Part shown: in pieces, positions 56,592 to 64,000 of the stretch | How positions within the stretch are numbered: position 1 is the stretch's first letter | Layout: each line of letters begins with the position of its first letter | Source: Sulfitobacter noctilucicola | Lineage (GTDB): Bacteria; Pseudomonadota; Alphaproteobacteria; Rhodobacterales; Rhodobacteraceae | Length of the DNA stretch: 64,000 nucleotides | Direction of reading: 5' to 3' | Assembly (NCBI RefSeq): GCF_000622385.1 | Contig: NZ_JASD01000008.1 | Coordinates: 558,001 to 622,000 of the forward strand | The notes under the pieces: model-generated | The model's input: the letters and a program-made list of their open reading frames with translations, nothing else | Told to the model about the DNA's origin: nothing | Database searches by the model: none | Made by a program: the position numbers and the translations under genes

Positions 56592-56899
56592 TAGTCTTTC
56601 ATGCTCTTCGCGATTCCATCCATTTTACGCGCCAGTTTAGCGTCCAGCGTACTCAGACCGTCCACATCATGGGTGGTGAGGGTCACATTGACTGTTTTGT
56701 AAACATTATCCCACTCGGGGTGGTGGTCCCATTTCTCTGCCCAGATGGCCGCCTGTGTCATCCAGCCAAATGCTTCGACAAAATTCGCAAATTCAAATGT
56801 CTTATGAATTGCATCGCGCCCTTCTGTCATCTGCCATCCTGTGTCAAACAAGGGCTTCAGCACCGTCTGGCGCGTTTCTTCACTCAATTTCTCAGTCAT
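56591..56899 (-). CDS. phhB: 4a-hydroxytetrahydrobiopterin dehydratase (pterin carbinolamine dehydratase)
   Basis: 102 residues, standard length. The family motif is present in [18 protein letters not shown], with the paired histidines that act in dehydration of the 4a-carbinolamine formed by aromatic amino acid hydroxylases. No phenylalanine hydroxylase gene is in the window, so it may serve a distant hydroxylase or another pterin-dependent step. Overlaps its upstream neighbour by 4 nt and mscS by 1 nt. Confidence 0.9.
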   Translation of the reverse strand: MTEKLSEETRQTVLKPLFDTGWQMTEGRDAIHKTFEFANFVEAFGWMTQAAIWAEKWDHHPEWDNVYKTVNVTLTTHDVDGLSTLDAKLARKMDGIAKSMKD

Positions 56900-58083
56900 T
56901 CCTGTTCCTCAACAACGGCCCGTTTGAACGGACCGTACTCGGTCAATATTTCAATCTCTTGTTCAACGGCATCACGCTCCGCTTCAAGATAGTCGGCGAC
57001 CGCATTTCCAAATCCCTCATCGCGCATCCAGTGCAATGACCAGACAACCGACGGCAAATAGCCGCGTGCGAGCTTATGTTCTCCCTGTGCGCCGGCCTCC
57101 ACAGTATGCAGCCCTCTTTCAATCGCGAAATCGATTGCGCGGTAGTAGCACAGCTCGAAATGCAGGCAGGGGTGATGCTCGATGCAGCCCCAATACCTGC
57201 CGTACAACGCATCAGAGCCGATAAAGTTCAAAGCGCCTGCAATCCAGCGACCATCCCTTTCTGCCAACACCAGCGCCATGTCATCGCGCAGGGTGTCCTG
57301 TGCAATGTCGAAAAACTCTCGTGTGAGGTAGGGTGTGCCCCATTTGCGTGCACCGGTGTCCTGATAAAACTGCCAGAACGCATCCCAATGCTCGGGCAGA
57401 ATCTGATCGCCCGTAAAGGTGTGAATCTCACCACCAAAAGCCTGCGCTTGTGCACGTTCTTTGCGAATATTCTTGCGCTTTCGGCTGTTGAGACTACCCA
57501 AAAAGCCATCGAAATCAGCGTAGCCTGCATTGCGCCAATGGAACTGTTGGCTCTTGCGCACCATTAGCCCCATTTCTTCGCCAAAGACCGCCTCATCCTC
57601 AGTGCAGAATGTGATATGTACCGACGAAAGCTGGTTGTTGTCCGCGACCTGTACAGCACCCTGAATGAGCGCGCGTTTCCCGATGTCCTCAAACCCCGGG
57701 CGCGTCAGAAAGCGGCGACCTGTCGCTGGCGTATGCGGCACAGCGATCTGGAGTTTCGGGTAATACCGGCCACCCGCGCGCTCCAGGGCATGCGCCCAGT
57801 TATGATCAAATATATACTCGCCTTGTGAATGCATCTTGGCATAAAGCGGCGCGACCGCAATCAGCTGTCCTTCAACAAATGCCGCCAGATGTTGCTGTTG
57901 CCATCCCGTACCGGGGCCCACACTTCCGCTTTTTTCAAGCGCCGACATAAACCTGTAGGTGGTAAAGGGATCATTGGGCGGGCTACCATTTCCCGCTTCG
58001 GGACAGGCACAGGCGTCCCATTCGCTCTGGCCGATCTCATCGATCCCGCCCATCAGCCTGATTTCAATGCTTTGTTCGCTCAT
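56896..58083 (-). CDS. GNAT-superfamily peptidoglycan-bridge-like protein (COG3146)
   Basis: 395 residues of the family formerly DUF482: [18 protein letters not shown] near the start, RFLTRPGF, a basic [16 protein letters not shown] segment, [18 protein letters not shown] and [17 protein letters not shown]. It has two GNAT-like halves as in FemX proteins. Conserved in proteobacteria, probably an aminoacyl- or acyltransferase; the substrate is not known to me. Lies in the middle of the minus-strand run, overlapping phhB by 4 nt. Confidence 0.85.
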   Translation of the reverse strand: MSEQSIEIRLMGGIDEIGQSEWDACACPEAGNGSPPNDPFTTYRFMSALEKSGSVGPGTGWQQQHLAAFVEGQLIAVAPLYAKMHSQGEYIFDHNWAHALERAGGRYYPKLQIAVPHTPATGRRFLTRPGFEDIGKRALIQGAVQVADNNQLSSVHITFCTEDEAVFGEEMGLMVRKSQQFHWRNAGYADFDGFLGSLNSRKRKNIRKERAQAQAFGGEIHTFTGDQILPEHWDAFWQFYQDTGARKWGTPYLTREFFDIAQDTLRDDMALVLAERDGRWIAGALNFIGSDALYGRYWGCIEHHPCLHFELCYYRAIDFAIERGLHTVEAGAQGEHKLARGYLPSVVWSLHWMRDEGFGNAVADYLEAERDAVEQEIEILTEYGPFKRAVVEEQE

Positions 58084-58132
58084 GACCCAACCTTACCCCT
58101 TGCCTCGTTATCTGTGGCATGTGGCACGCGGT

Positions 58133-58894
58133 TCAAGCGGTAAGCGCGGGCAGGAAGCCTTCAAACGTAATATTATCTGCGATCTTACGAGCCTCGGACG
58201 CTTGTTCGGCACTTCGCACAGTCCAACAGAAAATCATGGCACCCTGATCCTTGATCTCGGCCACGCGCGGCGTAGACAGATCATCAACCTCGTGACTGAC
58301 AAAAGACGCACCAACGCGCTCGAAGTCCGGAATCTGGCGCAGCTGATCGCAGGTCGCACGTGGAAGTGGCCAATCCTCATAACGATAGGCGCTGGTTACG
58401 ATCCCGCGTGGCACGTCAGGAAGCGTCTCCGCCAACCGTGCAACAACATTCGGATTGAATGACATAAGCGCCAGCGGTCCGGCATACCCTTTAACGCCCG
58501 CCACAACAGCATCTTCCAATGGGCCGATATCCTGCCCCATGCCACCATCCTGATCCTTAACCTCGATCACCAGCGGCACCTGTCCCGCGACCAAGTCCAA
58601 CACCTCTTCAAGATCGGGAATGCCTTCGTCACCGCCAAGAAGTTTTATTTTGCCAAGCTCGGACGCAGGCCGCAGCCGGATCGCGCCCTTTTCGCCGGTC
58701 AATCGCTCAAGCGCATAGTCGTGAAAGACCATCGCCGCCCCGTCAGCGCTCAGCTGTACATCAATCTCGATCCCATAACCGGCGGCAATCGCGGCGCGGA
58801 TCGCGGCACGGCTGTTTTCGGGACGGCCATCGGACACGTTATGCAACGCGCGGTGGGCCAGCGGCACATCATAGAACAAGCGGGACAGGGTCAT
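58133..58894 (-). CDS. glycerophosphodiester phosphodiesterase
   Basis: 253 residues of the GDPD TIM barrel: LAHRALHNVSDGRPENS with the catalytic histidine and the first metal glutamate, IEIDVQLSADGAAMVFHDYALERLTG with E, D and the second histidine (given as region ~42-67), and VIEVKDQDGG with a further metal ligand. It hydrolyses deacylated phospholipids to glycerol 3-phosphate and an alcohol. No signal peptide, so a cytoplasmic UgpQ-like enzyme. The start overlaps the ridA-like stop by 4 nt. Confidence 0.9.
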   Translation of the reverse strand: MTLSRLFYDVPLAHRALHNVSDGRPENSRAAIRAAIAAGYGIEIDVQLSADGAAMVFHDYALERLTGEKGAIRLRPASELGKIKLLGGDEGIPDLEEVLDLVAGQVPLVIEVKDQDGGMGQDIGPLEDAVVAGVKGYAGPLALMSFNPNVVARLAETLPDVPRGIVTSAYRYEDWPLPRATCDQLRQIPDFERVGASFVSHEVDDLSTPRVAEIKDQGAMIFCWTVRSAEQASEARKIADNITFEGFLPALTA

Positions 58895-59355
58895 GAGATC
58901 TCGAAAATACCTTCGATCTCAACCGCCACGCCCAGCGGCAATGATGGTGCGGATACTGCGGAACGCGCATGCCGCCCCTTATCGCCAAGCGCTTCGACCA
59001 GAAAATCCGAACACCCGTTGATGACTTTCGGTTGGTCCGTGAAGTCCTGCGTTGAATTCACAAAACCGGTCAGTTTTACAACGCGCACGAGACGCTCAAT
59101 ATCGCCACCACAGGCGGCTTTTACCTGTGCCAAAAGACTGATCGCACAGGTTTTTGCCGCCTCGGCACCTGCTGCCACATCCATCGTGTCACCCAGCTTG
59201 CCGATGATCAGCCCTTCGGGTCCGTTAGATATCTGCCCGGAGACATAAACAGTGCTGCCTACTTTCACGAATGGCACGTAATTCGCCGCCGGTGCAGGCG
59301 CGTCTGGCAAAGTAATGCCGAGTTCTGACAAACGGTCTGTGATGCTCATGGTCAT
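58891..59355 (-). CDS. RidA/YjgF-family protein (extended form)
   Basis: 154 residues, about 25 longer than E. coli RidA. Conserved LPDAPAPAANYVPFVKVGSTVYVSGQ at the start (region 16-41), KTCAISLLAQVKAACGGDIERLVRVVKL, and the C-terminal ARSAVSAPSLPLGVAVEIEGIF in which the arginine equals the RidA ligand-binding residue. RidA hydrolyses reactive enamines from PLP enzymes; the longer subgroup has less certain roles. First gene of the run to mscS; overlaps the next gene by 4 nt. Confidence 0.87.
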   Translation of the reverse strand: MTMSITDRLSELGITLPDAPAPAANYVPFVKVGSTVYVSGQISNGPEGLIIGKLGDTMDVAAGAEAAKTCAISLLAQVKAACGGDIERLVRVVKLTGFVNSTQDFTDQPKVINGCSDFLVEALGDKGRHARSAVSAPSLPLGVAVEIEGIFEIS

Positions 59356-59433
59356 ATCCTTTGCTGGTCTGTTGCGCGAGACGCTAGCGGTCTTGCCGGC
59401 AAACGAAAAGACCTTGCAGCGTGCCGTCCGTTA

Positions 59434-60744
59434 TTAATTACCCCTCATCGCATGGGCAAAGTAATCTGTCATTGGCTTGGTGAGATAATGCAGAGGTGTA
59501 CGCGCACCCGTTTGCACAAAGACCTCAACAGGCATCCCTGCAAGCAGAGCAGTGCCAGAGGGAAGCCGTGCAAGCTGATCTTCTGCAACGGTGACTTCCA
59601 CAGCGAAATACCGACTGCCGCGCCGTTCGTCTACAATCGCATCGGGCGATACCGCGCTGATATGCCCCCGAATTTCTGGTGTGATCCGTTGGTTGAGAGC
59701 CGCTAGGCGCAGGTTCACCGGTTGCCCGAAAGAAATCTGATCGATGTCGTGTGGCAGCACCTGCGCAGCAATCACCGGACGTTGCACCGGCGGAACGATG
59801 TAAAGTATGGTGTCACCAGCGCGCAGCACCGTACTGGTACCAGTTGGCTGCATACGATGAATGACCCCAGAGACCGGTGCTCGAATTTCCGCACGCGCAA
59901 TCTCGTTCTTCAGTTTGGCAATATCCGCGCGAAACTTGCGCATTGGCTCTTCGAGGTCACGGGCTTTGGCGATGGCTGCCTCCCGTCGTTCTGCAAGACG
60001 TTCGTTCAATGCTGCATCAATCTCCGCGAGCCGCTCTACCGCCTCTTCCCGTTGCGATGTCATTTTAGCCAGATCCGTGTCAATCTGGGAGGCTAATCGC
60101 CGCGCCTCAAGCACTGTGGCGGCAGGGATCAACTTGCGCTCGAGCAATGCTTCCTGCTTGTTCAGACCTTCACGAACAAGATCGCGCTGATAGACCAGCG
60201 AAACCAGCTGGGCATCAATCCCGCTCAATCTGGCATCTATCTGGCGCTTGCTTTGAGTAGCCTGTTGCACGTGCTGCCGGAGGGTCGTGAGGCTGGCGGC
60301 AAAGAGCTCGTTCTGCCCTTGAAGTATCAAGGCGAGGCTTGGGTCGTCTTGAGCCGCCGCCACCAGATCCGGACGAAAATCTATCTTCTGAGTGCCGCCG
60401 AATTGTGCATGCAAGCGGTCCAGTTGCGCAAGAACGGCGAAAAGCTCGTCCTCTGCAAAGGCCAGCGCATTTTCTTGTGTAGTGATATCCAAGCGCAAAA
60501 GGACCTCACCACGCTGGACGACGTCACCGTTTTGGACAAAGACCTGCGCGACGACCCCACCGATCACGGGCTGCACTGCCTGTTGGTTCTGGTCCGCTTT
60601 TACCTGACCCGTGACAACTACCGCACCCGCAAGTGTCGTCTGCGTCGCCCAAAAGCCAAACCCGCCAACCAGCGCGATCAACGCCAACAAACCGCTCAAC
60701 GCGTAGGCCCTGATTGAAACCCCAAGCTCTATAGGGCCGCTCAC
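59434..60744 (-). CDS. HlyD-family type I secretion periplasmic adaptor
   Basis: 436 residues from a GTG (SGPIELGVSIRAY follows) that overlaps the TGA of the ABC gene by 4 nt. One N-terminal membrane helix (ALSGLLALIALVGGFGFWAT), a lipoyl/barrel-sandwich half (QPVIGGVVAQVFVQNGDVV), a long coiled coil (~120-290), the second barrel-sandwich half (IRAPVSGVIHRMQPTG) and a beta-barrel domain ending in YLTKPMTDYFAHAMRG. It is the PrtE/HlyD adaptor linking the ABC exporter to an outer-membrane TolC-like channel, which is not encoded in the window. Confidence 0.9.
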   Translation of the reverse strand: MSGPIELGVSIRAYALSGLLALIALVGGFGFWATQTTLAGAVVVTGQVKADQNQQAVQPVIGGVVAQVFVQNGDVVQRGEVLLRLDITTQENALAFAEDELFAVLAQLDRLHAQFGGTQKIDFRPDLVAAAQDDPSLALILQGQNELFAASLTTLRQHVQQATQSKRQIDARLSGIDAQLVSLVYQRDLVREGLNKQEALLERKLIPAATVLEARRLASQIDTDLAKMTSQREEAVERLAEIDAALNERLAERREAAIAKARDLEEPMRKFRADIAKLKNEIARAEIRAPVSGVIHRMQPTGTSTVLRAGDTILYIVPPVQRPVIAAQVLPHDIDQISFGQPVNLRLAALNQRITPEIRGHISAVSPDAIVDERRGSRYFAVEVTVAEDQLARLPSGTALLAGMPVEVFVQTGARTPLHYLTKPMTDYFAHAMRGN

Positions 60745-62477
60745 CTCATGCCCCCTGCCACCGCTGGTACTTGCTGCAAAGCTCCAGCGTTCTTGAGCAT
60801 TCCTGCCATAACTTCTTGCTTGGGTCCGAATGCCATGCGTGTGCCATTGCTCAAGACCAGCAACATCTCGCACTCCGCAATGGCAGCTGGCCGGTGCGCC
60901 ATGATCAGAACAGAGCGCCCGCGCGCCTTCATATGCCGGATTGCCTGATTAAGCGCTTCCGATCCGTCGTTATCCAGATTGGAATTCGGCTCGTCCAGAA
61001 CCACAAGTGCAGGATCATGAAACAGAGCGCGTGCCAATCCCACGCGTTGCACCTGTCCGCCCGACAGCCTCAGCTGTCCCGCATGTACCGGTGTGTCATA
61101 TCCTTTCGGCAGGCTCAGGATCATTTCATGCGCACCCGCCATGGCTGCAGCCTCAACCACCTTCTCTGCATCCGGCTGAAGCGCCAGCCGCGCAATGTTC
61201 TGCGCGATCGTGCCGTCAAACAGTTGCACCTTTTGCGGCAGGTATCCGATATGTTGTCCCAGTACTTCACTGTCGTATTGGTCCAGTGCCGCACCACCAA
61301 GGCGAACGCTGCCGCCTGCCGCAGGCCATACCCCGACAAGCGCGCGCGCAAGCGATGATTTTCCTGCACCCGAAGGCCCGATCACGCCCACCGCCTGCCC
61401 CGGTTCGACATTGAAACTTAACCCCTTCAGGGTCGCGATGCGGTCGCCCGGCGGCACAACTGTCAGGCTCTGGACCACCAGACGCGCTTCTGGTGCGGGC
61501 AAGTCAGTGCGCGGTGCTTCGGGTGGCACCTCCCCCAGAAGATACGCCAGATTTTGCCAACTGTGCACTCCCTGTTGCGCGATCTGCCATTGGTTTAAAA
61601 TCGTCTCCACCGGCGCAAGCGCGCGACCCAGCAGGATCGAGCCAGCCATCATGCCACCCGCGGTCATCTGGCCGTTCAAAACCAGCCAAGCACCCACACC
61701 CAGCATGACAGATTGCAACAGCAAGCGGGCCGTTTTACCGAACGTCGAAAATCCAGCCCCGATATTGCTGACCGCTGTCTCCGACTGCAAAGCGCGGCTT
61801 TGCGCCTCGTTCCACAATTTGAACGCTGCAACCCGCATCCCCATCGCGCGTAGGGTTTCCGCATCGACCCTGAATTGATCTGAAGCAGTCCGCGCCATTT
61901 GCCCATGCCGGTTAGCCGCTGACTGGCTGCGCTTGCTTAGCAACTGGTTGGCGAGGGTCAGCGCGATCAACAAAGCAGCACCGCCCAATGCGATCCCGCC
62001 GAGCAAAGGATGGAACACAAAAATCACCGTGAAGAAAAGCGGTGTCCAAGGCAGATCAAACACGGCGGTGACGATCGGTGCAGCGATCAACCGCCTGATT
62101 TGTTCAAGATCGTTGAGGCCACTTGTCGTGTACTGATCGGGCAGAACCGCCGCCTTGCGTGCGACCGAGTGAAAGACCCGCTCATGAAACGCAGCCCAAA
62201 ACCGGCTGGCGGCGACGGACATGATCCGCGAACGCGCGAAATCCAGTACGACCATGATGCTATAGAGAAACACCAAGAGGAGCGATAGCGCGACGAGTGT
62301 TTCAACCGAACCCGATGACAGCACGCGATCGTAGACCTGCAACATGTACATAGGGCCTGTCAGCATCAACAGATTGGCAAACAGGCTGAACCCGCCCGCA
62401 GTCCAGTAAAGCAAGCGGCTTTGCTTGCGCACTTCGCGCAATTCCCGCCTGCCGCGTGCTTTATATTTTACGCTCAT
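60741..62477 (-). CDS. type I secretion ABC exporter (PrtD-like permease/ATPase)
   Basis: 578 residues. Six membrane helices in the first ~300 residues (beginning LLYWTAGGFSLFANLLML, with the PrtD-typical GPMYMLQVYDRVLSSGSVETL region), then the ATPase: Walker A GPSGAGKSS, signature LSGGQVQRVGLARA, Walker B ALVVLDEPNSNLD, His switch MAHRPAA. No N-terminal C39 peptidase-like domain, as for exporters of RTX proteases and lipases. With the adaptor gene it forms an exporter for proteins bearing C-terminal signals; no substrate gene is adjacent. The M10 protease at 14.2-16 kb is a possible client. Confidence 0.92.
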   Translation of the reverse strand: MSVKYKARGRRELREVRKQSRLLYWTAGGFSLFANLLMLTGPMYMLQVYDRVLSSGSVETLVALSLLLVFLYSIMVVLDFARSRIMSVAASRFWAAFHERVFHSVARKAAVLPDQYTTSGLNDLEQIRRLIAAPIVTAVFDLPWTPLFFTVIFVFHPLLGGIALGGAALLIALTLANQLLSKRSQSAANRHGQMARTASDQFRVDAETLRAMGMRVAAFKLWNEAQSRALQSETAVSNIGAGFSTFGKTARLLLQSVMLGVGAWLVLNGQMTAGGMMAGSILLGRALAPVETILNQWQIAQQGVHSWQNLAYLLGEVPPEAPRTDLPAPEARLVVQSLTVVPPGDRIATLKGLSFNVEPGQAVGVIGPSGAGKSSLARALVGVWPAAGGSVRLGGAALDQYDSEVLGQHIGYLPQKVQLFDGTIAQNIARLALQPDAEKVVEAAAMAGAHEMILSLPKGYDTPVHAGQLRLSGGQVQRVGLARALFHDPALVVLDEPNSNLDNDGSEALNQAIRHMKARGRSVLIMAHRPAAIAECEMLLVLSNGTRMAFGPKQEVMAGMLKNAGALQQVPAVAGGMR

Positions 62478-62585
62478 CTTCTGCTTTCAGCCGCCCACAA
62501 CAGAGGCGCAGGCAAAAAACCGGCCTGCCACCCCCAGCAGGTTCAGTTGAAACAGATGATGTTTAAGATTGCATTGCTGCCAGCG

Positions 62586-63422
62586 CTACATCCAGCGTAC
62601 CGCACCACTTACCTTCACCGAGGCCCCGGGCGTGCCTGAAACTTCGACCGTCAACGCGGAGGGCATCCCCATGTCTTCGCCTTGCGCGATCACAAAGCTG
62701 CCACCTTTTCGCAATCCGTCCCAATTCAGATCGACTAACGCGCCCCCAAGCGCCGCCGCAGCAGCGCCGGTCGCGGGGTCCTCAACCACGCCCCCGCTTG
62801 CAAAGGCATTGCGGGATGAGAAAGACCGCGGACCTTCGACATGCAACAGGCTGACAGTGGTCAGATCGTGCTGCGCCATCAGATCGCGCATCGCCTCAAA
62901 GGGGTATTGCATCGCCGCAAGCGCTGCGCGGTCTTTGAGCGTGAGCAGCCCGTGGCGCACGCCAGCAAAGGCCAGCGTCGGTGGTACAGCAGAATCCAGA
63001 TCAGCCCGGGACACGCCAAACAGTTCTAGCAATTGATCGCATAACTCTTGATCCATCGGGTTTGACCATGTGGCTGGAGATTTTAACGCTGCGTGCCATT
63101 CTCCACCGCGCTCTGATGCCTCTACGCTGATATCGCCATCGCGCAAGGCCAGGTCAAACCGACCTGCGCCAAATCGCTGCCCAAGAGCAGCGCCCAGCGC
63201 GATTGTTGCATGACCGCAGAAAGCCACCTCGCCGATAGGGGCGAAATAGCGGACACGCCAGCCTCCTGCATCGGGTGCTGCGAAAGCAGTTTCCGAAAAC
63301 CCCAAATCAGCGGCCACCTTCTGCATTGTTTCATTAGGCGGCAAGGCATCCGCAATCACCACACCTGCGGGATTGCCGCCGGTTCCGCCTTTGGAAAACG
63401 ATGCTATCTCAAGGGGTGTCAT
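62586..63422 (-). CDS. PhzF-family isomerase/epimerase-like protein
   Basis: 278 residues; AAGGAG precedes the ATG. PhzF fold of two similar halves: IASFSKGGTGGNPAGVV with the region around the catalytic glutamate equivalent (GFSETAFA), YFAPIGEVAFCGHATIALGAAL as region 60-81, and the C-terminal VEDPATGAAAAALGG. PhzF itself isomerises a phenazine precursor, but most family members in such genomes have unknown substrates, and no phenazine genes are here. Stands alone between the secretion genes and the penicillin-binding protein gene. Confidence 0.88.
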   Translation of the reverse strand: MTPLEIASFSKGGTGGNPAGVVIADALPPNETMQKVAADLGFSETAFAAPDAGGWRVRYFAPIGEVAFCGHATIALGAALGQRFGAGRFDLALRDGDISVEASERGGEWHAALKSPATWSNPMDQELCDQLLELFGVSRADLDSAVPPTLAFAGVRHGLLTLKDRAALAAMQYPFEAMRDLMAQHDLTTVSLLHVEGPRSFSSRNAFASGGVVEDPATGAAAAALGGALVDLNWDGLRKGGSFVIAQGEDMGMPSALTVEVSGTPGASVKVSGAVRWM

Positions 63423-63521
63423 CTGCGGCTCCTTTGCTGGGACTTACAAAGGATACCGCAGAAAAGCGTGCAAAACTAATGATGGTCGGTGCGCCGTCCC
63501 ATCACAGTCTGCGATCAATGG

Positions 63522-64000
63522 CTAGCGTTCCGCTCCACCAGGTGCGGAGCTTCTGCTGCCGTTGCCGCCGCCTCCGAAAATGTCGCGCAAGACCTGATCG
63601 ATGATCGTCCCCTGTGGCTCACGACGCGGTTGGGGTGCCTGCGCGGGGGCTGCCTCGGGCTGGCTTTGCGCGCTGGCTGCGATAGGCGGATCCATCGGTA
63701 ATGGCGTGATGGGCAGGCCTTCGTGGACCCTGCTCATCACCTCGCGCCAGATGTCTGTGGGTAGACCGCCACCAGTCACACCCTTGAGCGGTGTATTGTC
63801 ATCATAACCCATCCAGACCCCCGCCACATAATCCGCCGAGAACCCGATGAACCATGCGTCCTTGGCCGCTGAAGTCGTGCCTGTCTTACCTGCCAGCTCG
63901 CGACCACCAAATTGCCCACGTTTGCCGGTACCATCCGAGATGACCTTCTCCATCATATAGACAAGCTGGCGCGCCGCACCTTCCTGTATGACGCGCTCTC
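63522..64000 (-). CDS. class A penicillin-binding protein (PBP1A-like), C-terminal part
   Basis: Right-edge partial gene: about 159 codons of the C-terminus are visible, and the frame is open beyond base 64000 (ERVIQEGAARQLVYMMEKV at the edge). The transpeptidase KTG motif appears as LAGKTGTTSAAKDAWFIGFS, followed by YVAGVWMGYDDNTPL and TGGGLPTDIWREVM, as in PBP1A proteins. A Pro/Gln/Ala-rich tail ends the protein. It cross-links murein; the glycosyltransferase half lies outside the window. mrcA is likely but not provable from this part. Confidence 0.88.
   Translation of the reverse strand, partial: ERVIQEGAARQLVYMMEKVISDGTGKRGQFGGRELAGKTGTTSAAKDAWFIGFSADYVAGVWMGYDDNTPLKGVTGGGLPTDIWREVMSRVHEGLPITPLPMDPPIAASAQSQPEAAPAQAPQPRREPQGTIIDQVLRDIFGGGGNGSRSSAPGGAER

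Noticed and set aside
62586..63422. Phenazine biosynthesis gene
   Set aside because: Only the PhzF family fold is supported; no other phenazine genes are in the window.

Overview
The window looks like chromosomal DNA from a marine alphaproteobacterium of the Rhodobacteraceae/Roseobacter group (Sulfitobacter-like). By eye it is GC-rich. It carries a TauR/Tpa/Xsc taurine pathway joined to a SoeABC-type sulfite dehydrogenase, an imuA-imuB-dnaE2 mutagenesis cassette with an alphaproteobacterial LexA box, Roseobacter-type Hint and DUF4214 proteins, and many short-range operons with 4-nt overlaps. I saw no tRNA, rRNA, CRISPR array, insertion sequence or prophage.

Layout. 1-8.2 kb (minus): the left-edge part of a selD fusion, then dnaE2, imuB and imuA behind a GTTC-N7-GTTC LexA box, then a marR gene. 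8.5-10.6 kb (plus): a DEAD-box RNA helicase with a structured leader. 10.7-28.3 kb: a taurine island with tauABC (minus), a secreted M10 metalloprotease, tpa, a small lipoprotein, tauR, and the array xsc-pta-tauE-like-soeA-soeB-soeC. 28.3-40.7 kb: housekeeping genes (dapA, slt, a split mnmD/mnmC pair, nth, an adenosine kinase-like gene, rppH and others). 40.8-45 kb: fadH-like reductase, Hint-domain protein, zntB, lysR. 46-55 kb: OmpA-like protein, AhpD-like, acetyltransferase, CinA-like, sfsA, map, arsR-AHSA1, an aminotransferase, rsmD, a ferredoxin reductase. 55-64 kb: peroxiredoxin, a minus-strand run (ridA, gdpD, acetyltransferase, phhB, mscS), a type I secretion pair (ABC plus HlyD), phzF and the C-terminal end of a class A penicillin-binding protein.

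How the taurine genes work together. TauABC imports taurine; Tpa transaminates it with pyruvate to sulfoacetaldehyde and alanine; Xsc converts sulfoacetaldehyde and phosphate to acetyl phosphate and sulfite; Pta makes acetyl-CoA. Sulfite can be exported by the TauE/SafE-type carrier or oxidised to sulfate by SoeABC. The strongest new observation is a set of paired CTGG-type half-sites with a 22-23 bp period in front of tpa, xsc, tauA and tauR. They are probably TauR operators, and the xsc copy begins inside the last codons of tauR.

Other points for follow-up: the LexA box at imuA, an extended inverted repeat covering the arsR start codon, twin palindromes in front of marR, MnmC encoded as two divergent genes, and a possible link between the M10 protease and the distant type I secretion pair.
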